64,000 bases of DNA from Deltaproteobacteria bacterium. Its GTDB lineage: Bacteria > Myxococcota_A > Polyangia > Haliangiales > Haliangiaceae. The stretch is from positions 1 to 64,000 of the forward strand of contig JAIOQA010000173.1 of assembly GCA_021413675.1 (NCBI GenBank), given 5' to 3'. The notes beneath the pieces were generated by a model. That model was not told the DNA's origin. It saw only the letters and a program-made list of their open reading frames with translations, and searched no databases. Positions 17,355 through 27,357 of this stretch are shown here, piece after piece (position 1 is the stretch's first letter; every line of letters starts with the position of its first letter). The translations under genes and the position numbers were made by a program.

Positions 17355-17750
17355 GATGCTTCCTCCTCGGCGCGACGAACGGCGCTGCCGCGCGCGCGCG
17401 AGTGCAAGGAGCGGTGCTTCGATCGACGCAAGTCTTGCGACGGGATCTTCCGTGAGGCAGCGAGTGGCGACCTCTGGCAGACCGTCAGCGCGCTCGCGTG
17501 CGCGATCGCAGAAGTCGCGCACGACCCGTGTCGGCGCATACCGCGAGGCGCGCCGATGATCGTGGCAAATCCTGATGTGTCGACGGTGTCGTGCGTATCT
17601 GACAGCACGTGGCAAGCGTGGATCGTGGCGTCTTGCCCCGGTGCTGTGCCGGTCAGGCGCAGCGCTGCGCGACGCGCGATCGTCGTCGGCCGGTAGCGTC
17701 CTGGTGCTACCGCTCTCACGCGCGCGGCATTCCGCGCGCCGATGGACGAA
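17355..17750. other. Intergenic region, no gene seen
   Basis: 396 bases between the giant lipoprotein start and the hemerythrin stop. Open frames here on both strands are Arg/Ser-rich with no recognisable domain. The right edge of the giant gene's ribosome site (GGAGGAAGC, minus strand) lies at 17358-17366. I see no convincing promoter hexamers or RNA structure, although the centre (17560-17610) is less GC-rich than its surroundings. Confidence 0.5.
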
Positions 17751-18155
17751 CTATGCCGTCTTTCGCACCGTGGCGCCGTAGCGCATGTCGATGCCGAGGA
17801 TGTGCGAGGACAGCCAGAGCTTGAGGAAGTGGAAGAAGTCGATCGACAGCGCCGAGGCCGGCCCGGCGACGAACGCCTTGCGGTGCGCGTCGAGCTTGTC
17901 GAGCAGGTTCTTGTGGATGACGCCGTGGTTCTTGCGATCCGCGTAGTTGATGCTCTCCATGAACATCTCCTCGCCGCGGAAGTGCTTCACCGTGTAGCGG
18001 CAGAGCTCGTCGAGGGTCGCGATGACCGTCACCTTGCTCGCCTTCGCCTCGCACTCGGCCTGCAACCGGGCCATCAGCCCGAGCAGCGTCTTGTGCTCGC
18101 GGTTCATCTGCTCGACGCCGATGTCGTAACGGGGATCCCAGTCGAACAAGCCCAT
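17751..18155 (-). CDS. Bacteriohemerythrin
   Basis: 134 residues, the usual length. The di-iron ligand series is complete: His20 (NREHKTLL), His57 and Glu61 (KHFRGEE), the paired histidines of NHGVIHKNLL, and a final HILGID with Asp. Bacteriohemerythrins reversibly bind oxygen in the cytoplasm and may deliver or sense it. A strong AGGAGG site lies 8 bases before the ATG. The start at 18155 gives the typical 'F-D-W-D-P-xx-iGv' opening. It follows a SnoaL-like lipoprotein gene on the same strand by 110 bases. Confidence 0.93.
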   Translation of the reverse strand: MGLFDWDPRYDIGVEQMNREHKTLLGLMARLQAECEAKASKVTVIATLDELCRYTVKHFRGEEMFMESINYADRKNHGVIHKNLLDKLDAHRKAFVAGPASALSIDFFHFLKLWLSSHILGIDMRYGATVRKTA

Positions 18156-18265
18156 CGCAGCCCTCCTGGCGCGGAAGCGACCGCGCATGAGGAGGACTCG
18201 GCAGCGCGCCGCGCCCATCGAGGGGGCGCCCCCGCGGCACGGCGTCGCAGGCGCGGCTCCGCGCG

Positions 18266-19126
18266 CTAGAACGTGCTGTTCGGGTTCTTGCGGGTGGTCT
18301 CGACCTCGCGGATGCAGTCCCAGTGCTCGACGATGAGCCCGTCCTCGATGCGGAACAGGTCCGCGAACGCGACGTGCTTGCCGGCGAAGATGCCCTCGGA
18401 GTGCGTGAACACGAAGTTGCCCTCGGCGATGTACCGATAAGTCTTCTGGTACTCCATCGTGAGCCCGGCTTTGGCCAGGTCCGCCATCGCCTTGCCGAAC
18501 CCTGCCAGCCCATCGCCGACGCCCGGGTTGTGCTGGATGTACGAGGTGGGGCTGATGTACGCGGTCAGCCGGTCCATCTTGTGGTGGTAGAGCACATCGT
18601 CGAAGAACCGCATCACGAGCTGCTTGTTGGCCGCGGTCTTGTCGCGATCGACGATCTCGGTCGGCCCGTCGATCTGCGAGTGGCCCGACACGGTCTCGAG
18701 CTGCTCGGGCTGCTGCACGTCCCAGTGCTCGACCAGCTTGCCGCCGGCGACGCGGAAGATCTCGAAGCCGATGAGGTTGGTCGGCCCGACGCCGGTGACG
18801 CGGTTGTGGACGACGACCAGATCGCCCTCGGCGATGGTGCGCACGGTCTTCGACGCGAAGCCGGGCGCGCCAAGGACCATCTGGCGGATCACCGCCGAGC
18901 CGTCGGGCATCATCGCGTTGTGCTGGATGTAGCCGGGATCCCACCAGCGATCGATCGCGGTGAGGTCGCGCTGCTCGAGCAGCTCGTGGAGGGCGGTCTC
19001 GACGACGTGCCTGGGAGAAGGTGTGGACATGGTGGTGCTCGCGGTGGGCTGGGAGGGGGTGCCCGTGGTGGCACAGGCGGAGGTGGCGACGATGGCCGCC
19101 AGGAGGTGGGTGCGGAGCTTGGTCAT
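18266..19126 (-). CDS. Lipoprotein with two SnoaL/NTF2-like domains
   Basis: 286 residues. Signal MTKLRTHLLAAIVATSAC with lipobox SAC. It has two tandem NTF2-like (SnoaL) domains: the first around WWDPGYIQHNAMMPDG and GGKLVEHWDV, the second around SYIQHNPGVGDG and DGLIVEHWD. The paired YIQHN...VEHWD motifs mark the internal duplication. Such domains bind small hydrophobic molecules or catalyse simple isomerisations; no substrate can be named. The gene is divergent from a LysR gene with 84 bases between starts and is probably its target. Confidence 0.85.
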   Translation of the reverse strand: MTKLRTHLLAAIVATSACATTGTPSQPTASTTMSTPSPRHVVETALHELLEQRDLTAIDRWWDPGYIQHNAMMPDGSAVIRQMVLGAPGFASKTVRTIAEGDLVVVHNRVTGVGPTNLIGFEIFRVAGGKLVEHWDVQQPEQLETVSGHSQIDGPTEIVDRDKTAANKQLVMRFFDDVLYHHKMDRLTAYISPTSYIQHNPGVGDGLAGFGKAMADLAKAGLTMEYQKTYRYIAEGNFVFTHSEGIFAGKHVAFADLFRIEDGLIVEHWDCIREVETTRKNPNSTF

Positions 19127-19195
19127 CGCGTGGGTGAGCCCACCGTGCGCCCGTCGGAGGTCGTCCGGTAGGCACGCCAATCAGTGGTCACCGTG

Positions 19196-19206
19196 CGATA
19201 AAATCG
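19196..19206. promoter_or_regulatory. Palindrome CGAT-AAA-ATCG overlapping LysR -10
   Basis: Perfect inverted repeat CGATAAAATCG in the 84-base gap between the SnoaL-like gene and the LysR gene. It contains the TAAAAT hexamer (19199-19204) 6 bases before the LysR ATG, so a bound repressor would cover that promoter. Candidate autoregulatory operator. Confidence 0.45.
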
Positions 19207-19210
19207 AACA

Positions 19211-20134
19211 ATGCTGGAGCACCTCCGCGCGCTCGCCGTGTTCGCCCGGGTCGCCGAGCTGGGCTCGTTCCGCGCGGCCGCGCGCGCCCTCGCGCTCTCA
19301 CCCTCGGTGGTGAGCCACCACGTCAGCGAGCTCGAGCGGCGGCTCGCGCTGCCGCTGATCCATCGCTCGACCCGGCGGCTCGCGCTCACCCCCGATGGCG
19401 AGCGGCTGCTGATCGCGGCGCGCGAGATGGTCGACGCCGCCACCCGCGGCATCGACGCGGTCAGCGGTCGCAGCGCGACGCCGACCGGCGCGCTGCGCCT
19501 GACCGTGCCGGCGTTCCTGGCCGAGACCGCGCTCACCCGCGACCTGGCGGCGTTCGCGACCGCGCATCCCGGCGTGACGCTGACCGTGAGCTTCACCGAC
19601 CAGCCACGCGACCTCCTCCGCGACGGCCTCGATCTCGCGCTGCGCATCGGCAAGCGCGAGGACAGCAGCCACAAGACCCGCAGCCTCGGCGAGATGCGAC
19701 GGGCGCTGGTCGGCGCGCCGCGCTACCTCGCCGGTCGCACGGTGCGCGCGCCGCACGATCTCGCCGCGTGCGATCACATCGTGCTGAGCACCCGCCCCGC
19801 CGAGCTCGTGCTGACCTCGGCCGGCGCGCGCCCGGTCACGATCCCGCTCACGCCGCGCGTCTCCGTCGACAGCGCCGCGGCGATGCGCGAGCTCGCGCTC
19901 GCCAGCACAGGCCTGGCCACCGTGCCCGAGGTCCTGGTGCGCGCCGAGCTGGCGCGCGGCCGGCTGGTCGAGGTCCTGCCCGACTGGCGCCCGGCGGCGA
20001 TGCCGGTCTACGCGATCTGGCCCGGCAACGCCCAGCGCGCCGCGCTCACGCTGCGGTTAATGGAGTTCATGGCGCCGCGCGTGGTCGCGCTGTTCGCCGA
20101 CACCGCGCCCGAGCCGCGCCCGCGGCGGCGGTAG
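19211..20134 (+). CDS. LysR-family transcription regulator
   Basis: 307 residues. N-terminal helix-turn-helix: LEHLRALAVFARVAELGSFR, then LALSPSVVSHHVSELERRL. The LysR substrate-binding domain starts near GALRLTVPAF and shows the conserved DGLDLALRIG and TGLATVPEVL segments. This is the CrgA/DsdC-type subgroup with 'MLEHLRALAVFARVAE'. It is divergent from the SnoaL-like lipoprotein gene. TAAAAT lies 6 bases upstream with no ribosome site. The C-terminal tail is Arg/Pro-rich. Likely regulates itself and the divergent gene (inference). Confidence 0.9.
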   Translation: MLEHLRALAVFARVAELGSFRAAARALALSPSVVSHHVSELERRLALPLIHRSTRRLALTPDGERLLIAAREMVDAATRGIDAVSGRSATPTGALRLTVPAFLAETALTRDLAAFATAHPGVTLTVSFTDQPRDLLRDGLDLALRIGKREDSSHKTRSLGEMRRALVGAPRYLAGRTVRAPHDLAACDHIVLSTRPAELVLTSAGARPVTIPLTPRVSVDSAAAMRELALASTGLATVPEVLVRAELARGRLVEVLPDWRPAAMPVYAIWPGNAQRAALTLRLMEFMAPRVVALFADTAPEPRPRRR

Positions 20135-20204
20135 ACGACGCCCAGCGCGGCGCGGCGGCGGCCGATGACCTATCCTGAGCGCGTCCTCAACCCGCGGCTT
20201 GACC

Positions 20205-21731
20205 ATGTCCCGCCCACGCTTGCTCGTCACTGGCGCCTCCGGCTTCATCGGCCGCCACATCGTCGCAGCGCTGCAACACACCCACGAGATCCACGCCTTC
20301 GCCCGCCGCGCCCCGCACGAGGCCCGCGCGCCGGAGGGGGCCAACATCACCTGGTACCAGGTCGACCTCGGCGACGACGGCCCGCTCGACGAGGCGTTCG
20401 ACCGGATCGCCGCCGGCGGCGACCTCGACCACGTCCTCCACCTCGCCGCCTACTACGACTTCACCGGCAAGGACGACGCGGAGTACGAGCGCACCAACGT
20501 CCTCGGCCTGCGCAACGTCCTCAGCCGCTGTCGCCGGCTCCACCCCAAGAAGTTCGTCTTCGCCAGCTCGCTCGCGGCCTGCCAGTTCCCCGCGCCCGGA
20601 ACGGTGCTGACCGAGCGCAGCCCGGTGAACGGCAGCCACCCCTACGCCAGGTCCAAGCGCGTCGGCGAGGAGATGCTCGCCGAGTTCGCCGCCGAGGTGC
20701 CGGCGGTGATCGTGCGGATGGGCGCGATCTACTCGGACTGGTGCGAGTTCACGCCGCTCTACGCGCTGATGCGGAGCTGGTGCTCGACCTCGCTGCGCGC
20801 CCGGATGATCGCCGGCCGCGGCACCGCGGCGCTGCCCTACCTCCACGTCCGCGACGTGGTCGGCTTCTTCGCCCGGGTGCTCGAGCGCGCCCGCGACCTC
20901 GGCAACGGCGAGGTGCTGATCGCCAGCCCCGATCAGGCGACCTCGCACCGCCAGCTGTTCGAGGCGACCCTCGACGCCTACGCCGGCAGCCACCCGCGCC
21001 CGCGGCTGATCCCGCGATACCTGGTCCGGCTGGGGCTCCACCTGCTCGGCCTCGCCGGGAAGATCGCGGGGCGACCGCCGTTCGAGCAGCCATGGATGGC
21101 GGACTACGTCGACAAGGCGATGCCGGTCGACGCCAGCCAGACCCGGCAGCGCCTGGGCTGGGCGCCCAACCCGCGGTTCACGCTGCTGCGGCGGATGCCG
21201 TTCCTGGTCGAGAACCTCAAGACCCAGACCCACGAGTGGAACCGCCGCAACCTCGCGGCGATGAAGTCGGTGCAGGTCCCCAACCACCTGCGGATCTTCC
21301 AGCTGCTCGAGACCCACGAGCGCGACCTGGTCGAGGTCGCGGTCACCGCCTGCCGCGACCCCGAGCACCTCGAGCGCTTCCCCAACTACCGCCACTTCAC
21401 CGACGAGGAGCTCGCGACCTCGGCGCGGCAGACCTTCACCCACCTCAAGAACGCGATCCGGACCCGCGAGAAGGCGGTGTTCCGCGCCCACTGCGAGGCG
21501 CTCGCCGAGCGGCGGTTCGCCCGCGGCTTCGCGGTCGAGGAGGTGGTCGACATCAACGAGGTCAAGCGCGACGCGTGCCTGCGGGTGCTGCTCGCCGATC
21601 CGCGCGCCCGCGGCCTCGAGGCGGCGCTGATCGACGCGGTCCACGGCACCTTCCGCATGGGCATCGACCAGCTCCACGACACCTTCGATCAGCTGTCGGG
21701 CCGGTTCGTCCCGCTCGAACCGCCGGGGTAG
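20205..21731 (+). CDS. NAD(P)-dependent epimerase fused to a C-terminal helical domain
   Basis: 508 residues. Residues 1-330 form an extended short-chain dehydrogenase: RLLVTGASGFIGRHIV gives the GxxGxxG loop, HLAAYYDF follows, and the catalytic Tyr-Lys pair is in YARSKRVGE near residue 150. From about residue 345 a separate all-helical domain follows (NHLRIFQLLETHERDL, then FARGFAVEEVVDINEVKRDA). It resembles the N-terminal helical domain of RsbR-type stress sensors and some histidine kinases, though that match is by eye. Epimerases normally end near residue 330, so this is a fusion. ATG at 20205 chosen over an in-frame TTG two codons earlier. Substrate unknown. Confidence 0.85.
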   Translation: MSRPRLLVTGASGFIGRHIVAALQHTHEIHAFARRAPHEARAPEGANITWYQVDLGDDGPLDEAFDRIAAGGDLDHVLHLAAYYDFTGKDDAEYERTNVLGLRNVLSRCRRLHPKKFVFASSLAACQFPAPGTVLTERSPVNGSHPYARSKRVGEEMLAEFAAEVPAVIVRMGAIYSDWCEFTPLYALMRSWCSTSLRARMIAGRGTAALPYLHVRDVVGFFARVLERARDLGNGEVLIASPDQATSHRQLFEATLDAYAGSHPRPRLIPRYLVRLGLHLLGLAGKIAGRPPFEQPWMADYVDKAMPVDASQTRQRLGWAPNPRFTLLRRMPFLVENLKTQTHEWNRRNLAAMKSVQVPNHLRIFQLLETHERDLVEVAVTACRDPEHLERFPNYRHFTDEELATSARQTFTHLKNAIRTREKAVFRAHCEALAERRFARGFAVEEVVDINEVKRDACLRVLLADPRARGLEAALIDAVHGTFRMGIDQLHDTFDQLSGRFVPLEPPG

Positions 21732-21765
21732 CGGCACATCCCCACGGCGGCCCGCGGGGCCTCGC

Positions 21766-23589
<1,824 letters not shown>

Positions 23590-23644
23590 CGGAACCTCCG
23601 GGGGCAGTAGCCCGGCGTCGCGCGCCTGGGCCCTCGTTGGACTC

Positions 23645-23664
23645 ATGAATGAGTCGTCATTCAT
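23645..23664. promoter_or_regulatory. FadR-like perfect palindrome in acyl-CoA dehydrogenase promoter
   Basis: ATGAATGA-GTCG-TCATTCAT: perfect 8-base arms, AT-rich in a GC-rich genome. It closely resembles the TGAATGA-N4-TCATTCA operator of Bacillus subtilis FadR, a TetR-family regulator released by long-chain acyl-CoA. It lies directly downstream of the -10 of the acyl-CoA dehydrogenase promoter, so binding would block transcription start. No TetR gene is in the window. Confidence 0.7.
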
Positions 23665-23693
23665 TTTATGGCCCGGGTGCCGCGACGCGTCAA
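23665..23693 (-). promoter_or_regulatory. Candidate promoter of acyl-CoA dehydrogenase
   Basis: Minus strand TTGACG (-35, 23693-23688), 17-base spacer, CATAAA (-10, 23670-23665). The palindrome begins at the next base. Confidence 0.5.
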
Positions 23694-23706
23694 CTGGGTT
23701 GCGTGA

Positions 23707-23712
23707 TAACGT
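23707..23712 (+). promoter_or_regulatory. -10-like TAACGT, 8 bases before start at 23721
   Basis: TAACGT followed by 8 bases and ATG of the short-chain dehydrogenase, with no Shine-Dalgarno. Confidence 0.35.
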
Positions 23713-23720
23713 CGGCCCCG

Positions 23721-24500
23721 ATGAGCGCAACAAGCCGTATTTCCTTGGAAAACAAGGTAATCGTGGTGACTGGTGCGAGCCGCGGAATTGGCGAGGCGAT
23801 CGCCCGAGCCTGCGTCGAGGCAGGCGCCGCGGTCATGATCGCGGCGCGCAAGCAGCCCGACCTCGATCGCGTGGTTACCGACCTCAAGTCAGTAGCTCCC
23901 GACGCGAAGGTCGCCGCGCTGGCCACGCACACCGGCAAGGAGAGCGACGTCATCGCGCTGTTCGATGCGGCGATCGCGCAGTTCGGGCGCGTCGACGGCG
24001 TGGTCAACAACGCCGCGACCAACCCGTACTTCGGGCCGACGATCGACATCCCCGACACCGCGATCGACAAGACCTTCGAGGTCAACGTGAAGGGCTACCT
24101 CTACTGCGCGCGCGCGCTGGCGCGGCACGCGCAGAAGCGCGGCGGCGGCGGATCGATCGTGAACATCGCCAGCGTCGCCGGGCTGCGCGCCGCGCCGATG
24201 CAGGGCGTGTACGGCATGACCAAGGCCGCGGTCATCTCGATGACCCAGACGCTGGCGTTCGAGCTCGGCGGCTCGGCGATCCGCGTGAACGCGATCGCGC
24301 CCGGCCTGGTCGAGACCAAGTTCGCCGCGGCGATCGTGCAGAACCCGATGCTGCGCGAGCACGTCATCAAGCGCACGCCGCTCGGCCGTCATGCCCAGCC
24401 CGAGGAGATCGCGGGCGGCGTGGTCTACCTGCTGTCCGACGCGTCGTCGTTCACCACCGGCACGGTGCTGGCGATGGACGGCGGCTACACCTCGACCTGA
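23721..24500 (+). CDS. Short-chain dehydrogenase/reductase (FabG-like)
   Basis: 259 residues, classical SDR. TGASRGIGEAIA nucleotide loop, NNAATN motif, catalytic Ser in IVNIASVAG and YGMTK (Tyr-x-x-x-Lys) a few residues later, then NAIAPGLVETKF and the terminal DGGYTST. It reduces or oxidises hydroxyl/keto groups with NAD(P); an acyl or 3-hydroxyacyl substrate is plausible because it shares its upstream region with an acyl-CoA dehydrogenase. The FadR-like palindrome lies 57 bases from the start. Start at 23721 supported by TAACGT 8 bases upstream and typical SDR N-terminus length. Confidence 0.92.
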   Translation: MSATSRISLENKVIVVTGASRGIGEAIARACVEAGAAVMIAARKQPDLDRVVTDLKSVAPDAKVAALATHTGKESDVIALFDAAIAQFGRVDGVVNNAATNPYFGPTIDIPDTAIDKTFEVNVKGYLYCARALARHAQKRGGGGSIVNIASVAGLRAAPMQGVYGMTKAAVISMTQTLAFELGGSAIRVNAIAPGLVETKFAAAIVQNPMLREHVIKRTPLGRHAQPEEIAGGVVYLLSDASSFTTGTVLAMDGGYTST

Positions 24501-24531
24501 GGCCTCACGGGCGCGGGCGGCGCAGACGCGT

Positions 24532-24537
24532 TAGCCT
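24532..24537 (+). promoter_or_regulatory. -10-like TAGCCT, 7 bases before start at 24545
   Basis: TAGCCT-N7-ATG. It favours the 24545 start over the in-frame ATG at 24587. Confidence 0.4.
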
Positions 24538-24544
24538 CTGCGCG

Positions 24545-25297
24545 ATGCCCGTTGAACATCTGGCCCCGCTCGGCCGTCGATCGCGGATGATCCGCACCGC
24601 TCCGGGCGCGCTCGCGCTCTGCGCCCTCGCGCTGTCCTCGTCGGCGGCGATCGCCAAGCCCGCCACCGGCACCGTCAGCGGCACGGTCGTGTTCGCCGGC
24701 ACGCCGCCGGTGCGCAAGAAGATCGTGCGCGACAGCGATCCGGTGTGCGCGAAGACCGAGGGGCTCAGCGAGGACATCGTCGTCGGCGCCAAGGGCGGCC
24801 TCCAGGACGTCCTGGTGCGCGTCGTCGGCGTGCCCGGGAAGTTCCCGATCCCCCAGACGCCGGTCGTGATCGCGCAGCACGACTGCCGCTACGAGCCGCG
24901 GGTCTCCGCCGTGCGCGCGGGCCAGCAGCTCGCGATCCACAACGGCGATCCGACCTATCACAACGTGCGCGGCGCACTCGGTGCGAAGACGATCTTCAAC
25001 ATGTCGCAGCCGCAGGGCGACCCCGACATCACGAAGGACGCCGCGCCGAAGGTCGGCGACGCGATCGCGCTGCACTGCGACGTCCACGCCTGGATGCAGG
25101 CGTGGGCCGTCACCGTCGACAACCCGTTCTTCGTCGTCACCGGCGACGATGGCGCGTTCCGGATCGCCGACGTGCCGCCGGGCAAGTACACGCTCGAGGC
25201 GTGGCACCCGACGCTCGGCGCGATGACCGCGAAGATCACCGTGCCGAAGCGCGGCGCGGTGAAGGCCACCAAGCTGACCTTCAAGCCGGCGATCTAG
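24545..25297 (+). CDS. Exported cupredoxin-like protein
   Basis: 250 residues. An N-terminal signal (hydrophobic PGALALCALALSSSAAIA) directs export; ATG 24587 would also give a good signal. Residues 40-190 form a plastocyanin-like fold with a type-1 copper ligand set: His139 (TYHN), Cys178 and His181 (LHCDVH) and Met184. A short carboxypeptidase-regulatory-like segment closes the protein (DDGAFRIADVPPGKYTLEAW). Similar proteins are annotated as methylamine-utilisation or plastocyanin-like electron carriers; a periplasmic copper electron-transfer role is likely but the partner is unknown. Its stop is 3 bases from the stop of the convergent outer-membrane gene. Confidence 0.82.
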   Translation: MPVEHLAPLGRRSRMIRTAPGALALCALALSSSAAIAKPATGTVSGTVVFAGTPPVRKKIVRDSDPVCAKTEGLSEDIVVGAKGGLQDVLVRVVGVPGKFPIPQTPVVIAQHDCRYEPRVSAVRAGQQLAIHNGDPTYHNVRGALGAKTIFNMSQPQGDPDITKDAAPKVGDAIALHCDVHAWMQAWAVTVDNPFFVVTGDDGAFRIADVPPGKYTLEAWHPTLGAMTAKITVPKRGAVKATKLTFKPAI

Positions 25298-25300
25298 GAG

Positions 25301-26203
25301 CTACAGCGCGCCGACGTAGTAGCGCGCGCCGATGCTGAACGCGAGCGAGTCGCCGAAGCTCGCGGCGTTCGGATCGCAGCTGAGGCCGGCGAGCACGTCG
25401 AGCGCGGGGATCGCGTTGTAGACGCCGCTCAGCGACAGCGGCGTGGAGTCGGCGCCGATGAACGCGTTGGCCGAGTCCTTGATCTTGATCGACGCGAGCA
25501 CCGTGTCGAGCTGCAGGTACAGCTCGGGCGTGGCCTGGTAGCCGACCGCGACCGGCAGCACGAGCTTGATCGGCTTGGGGACACCTTCGGGCGCGTCGAC
25601 GCCGATGACCAGCTGGCCGCCGCCGCCGGTGGCGCCGAGCGAGTTGCTGATGATCGCGAGCTTCGAGCTGACGTTGTACTGGACCTGCACGCCGAGCTGC
25701 AGCGGGTTGACCGTCTTGCTCAGCGCGTTGTAGCCGGTCGTGCCGCGCGCGATGATCTCGAGCTTGCCGCCCACCGCGCCGCGCACGATCGCGTAGCCGA
25801 CGTACGGATCGAGGTTGCCCTTGAACTCGAACGGATGGATCGCGTACGCGTAGCCGACGCCGGCCTCGAGCTTGTCGCTGATGCCGTAGCCAACGCTGGG
25901 GCGGATCGTGTCATTGCTGAAGTCGTGGTTGGCGGCGAGATCGAGCCCGAGCTGCAGGAGGCTCTTCGGCAAGGTCAGCGGTCGGGCGATCACCGCGCGC
26001 GGCCAGCGCGACGCGGCGGCCTCGGGCGCGGGCGGCGCGGGCTCGCTCGCCGCGGTGCCATCGGCGGGTGGCTCGGGCGGCGCGTCCGCTGCGGCGCCAT
26101 CCCCCCCAGCGTCAGGCTCGGCCTCCTCGGCGCGCGCGGTCGCAGCGTGGGTCGCGAGCAGGGTCGCGCAGGCCAGGGCGAGTCGGGTCGTACGATCGAT
26201 CAT
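25301..26203 (-). CDS. Putative outer-membrane protein with Ala/Pro-rich leader
   Basis: 300 residues. Sec signal MIDRTTRLALACATLLATHA, then a ~45-residue Ala/Pro/Glu-rich linker. The body from about residue 75 alternates short beta strands with glycines and ends IGARYYVGAL with a C-terminal aromatic-rich strand, typical of outer-membrane barrels. The family is not recognised. GAGGAGCC lies 6 bases before the ATG. The 155-base gap to the divergent wspR holds no clear promoter for this gene. Confidence 0.7.
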   Translation of the reverse strand: MIDRTTRLALACATLLATHAATARAEEAEPDAGGDGAAADAPPEPPADGTAASEPAPPAPEAAASRWPRAVIARPLTLPKSLLQLGLDLAANHDFSNDTIRPSVGYGISDKLEAGVGYAYAIHPFEFKGNLDPYVGYAIVRGAVGGKLEIIARGTTGYNALSKTVNPLQLGVQVQYNVSSKLAIISNSLGATGGGGQLVIGVDAPEGVPKPIKLVLPVAVGYQATPELYLQLDTVLASIKIKDSANAFIGADSTPLSLSGVYNAIPALDVLAGLSCDPNAASFGDSLAFSIGARYYVGAL

Positions 26204-26344
26204 CCAGGGCTCCTCGGTTGCCGCCATCGGACCGCATCGCCGACGGCGCCGCAATTTCCGGGGCATTCGATTGGGGTATGGATCGGGGCGCGCGACGTAA
26301 AGCCGCCATACGCATCGAGGCCAGGGGTGCGCGATCGGACGTGC

Positions 26345-26350
26345 TATCGT
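26345..26350 (+). promoter_or_regulatory. -10-like TATCGT, 8 bases before wspR start
   Basis: TATCGT-N8-ATG, no Shine-Dalgarno. Supports the 26359 start rather than longer in-frame openings that reach back to 26068. Confidence 0.4.
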
Positions 26351-26358
26351 GGGGATCG

Positions 26359-27357
26359 ATGCCGGGGGACGACATCCTGGTCCTGCTGGTCGACGATCAA
26401 GCGATCGTCGCCCACGCGGTCAAGCGTCTCCTCGCCGAGCACCCGGACCTCACGCTGGTCCACGTCGCCGATCCCGAGGCCGCGGTCGCGCGCGCGAAGG
26501 AGCTCAACCCCGACGTGATCCTCCAGGATCTCGTGATGCCGCGCGCCGATGGCTTCACGCTGATCGAGGCCTACCGCGCCGATCCGCAGCTGCGCGAGGT
26601 GCCCGTCGTGGTGCTGTCGTCGAGCGAGAACCCCGAGGAGAAGAGCAAGGCGTTCCACCGCGGCGCGATGGACTACGTGGTCAAGCTGCCCGACAAGGTC
26701 GAGTTCGTCGCACGGCTGCGCGCGCACGCCCGCGCCGGCCTGTACCACCGCCAGCGCGACGCCGCGATGCGCGAGCTCGAGGTGCTCAAGGCCGAGCTCG
26801 AGGTCACCAACGCGAAGCTGCTCAAGCTGCTCGCGGTCGATGCGCTCACCGGCCTCGCCAACCGCCGCCACTTCGACGAGACCTTCGATCTCGAGTGGCG
26901 CCGCGCCGCGCGCTTCGGGTCGTCGCTCGCGCTGGTGATGGTCGATGTCGATCACTTCAAGGGCTACAACGATCGCTACGGCCACCCGACCGGCGACACC
27001 TGCCTGCGCCAGGTCGCGCGCGCGCTCGCCGACACCGTGCTGCGGCCCGGCGATCTCGCGGCGCGCTACGGCGGCGAGGAGTTCGTGCTCGTGCTGCCCT
27101 CGACCGACGAGGCCGGCGCGGTCACGGTCGCGGAGGCGTGCCGCGAGCGGGTCCGCGGGCTCGCGATCGAACACGGCGGCTCGTCGGTCGCCGACGTCGT
27201 GACGATCAGCCTCGGGGTCGCCGCGGCGCGTCCGGACGCCGGACACGCGCCCGAGGACCTGCTGGCCTGCGCCGACGCGGCGCTGTACGCGGCCAAGCGC
27301 ACGCGCGACCGGGTCGTCGCGCACGGCGCGATCGACACGCTCGGCGCGAATCGCTAG
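26359..27357 (+). CDS. wspR: WspR-like response regulator diguanylate cyclase
   Basis: 332 residues, nearly the length of Pseudomonas WspR. Receiver 5-125 with phospho-Asp57 in VILQDLVMP and Lys109 in YVVKLPD; these blocks match WspR closely. A helical stalk (130-158) joins the GGDEF domain, active site GGEEF at 238-242, with the inhibitory RxxD site RPGD at 229-232, five residues before it. It makes cyclic di-GMP when phosphorylated by the WspE kinase, and product inhibition should apply. It is convergent with wspF, and the two stop codons overlap in the four bases CTAG (27354-27357). Confidence 0.93.
   Translation: MPGDDILVLLVDDQAIVAHAVKRLLAEHPDLTLVHVADPEAAVARAKELNPDVILQDLVMPRADGFTLIEAYRADPQLREVPVVVLSSSENPEEKSKAFHRGAMDYVVKLPDKVEFVARLRAHARAGLYHRQRDAAMRELEVLKAELEVTNAKLLKLLAVDALTGLANRRHFDETFDLEWRRAARFGSSLALVMVDVDHFKGYNDRYGHPTGDTCLRQVARALADTVLRPGDLAARYGGEEFVLVLPSTDEAGAVTVAEACRERVRGLAIEHGGSSVADVVTISLGVAAARPDAGHAPEDLLACADAALYAAKRTRDRVVAHGAIDTLGANR

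Noticed and set aside
17355-17615. Extension of the giant protein up to 17615
   Set aside because: The upstream codons read as Arg/His-rich filler, while GTG 17354 has a strong ribosome site and begins a signal peptide.
26068-26358. Longer wspR start at 26068
   Set aside because: Extra 97 codons are antisense to the outer-membrane gene and rich in Arg; 26359 gives the WspR N-terminus.
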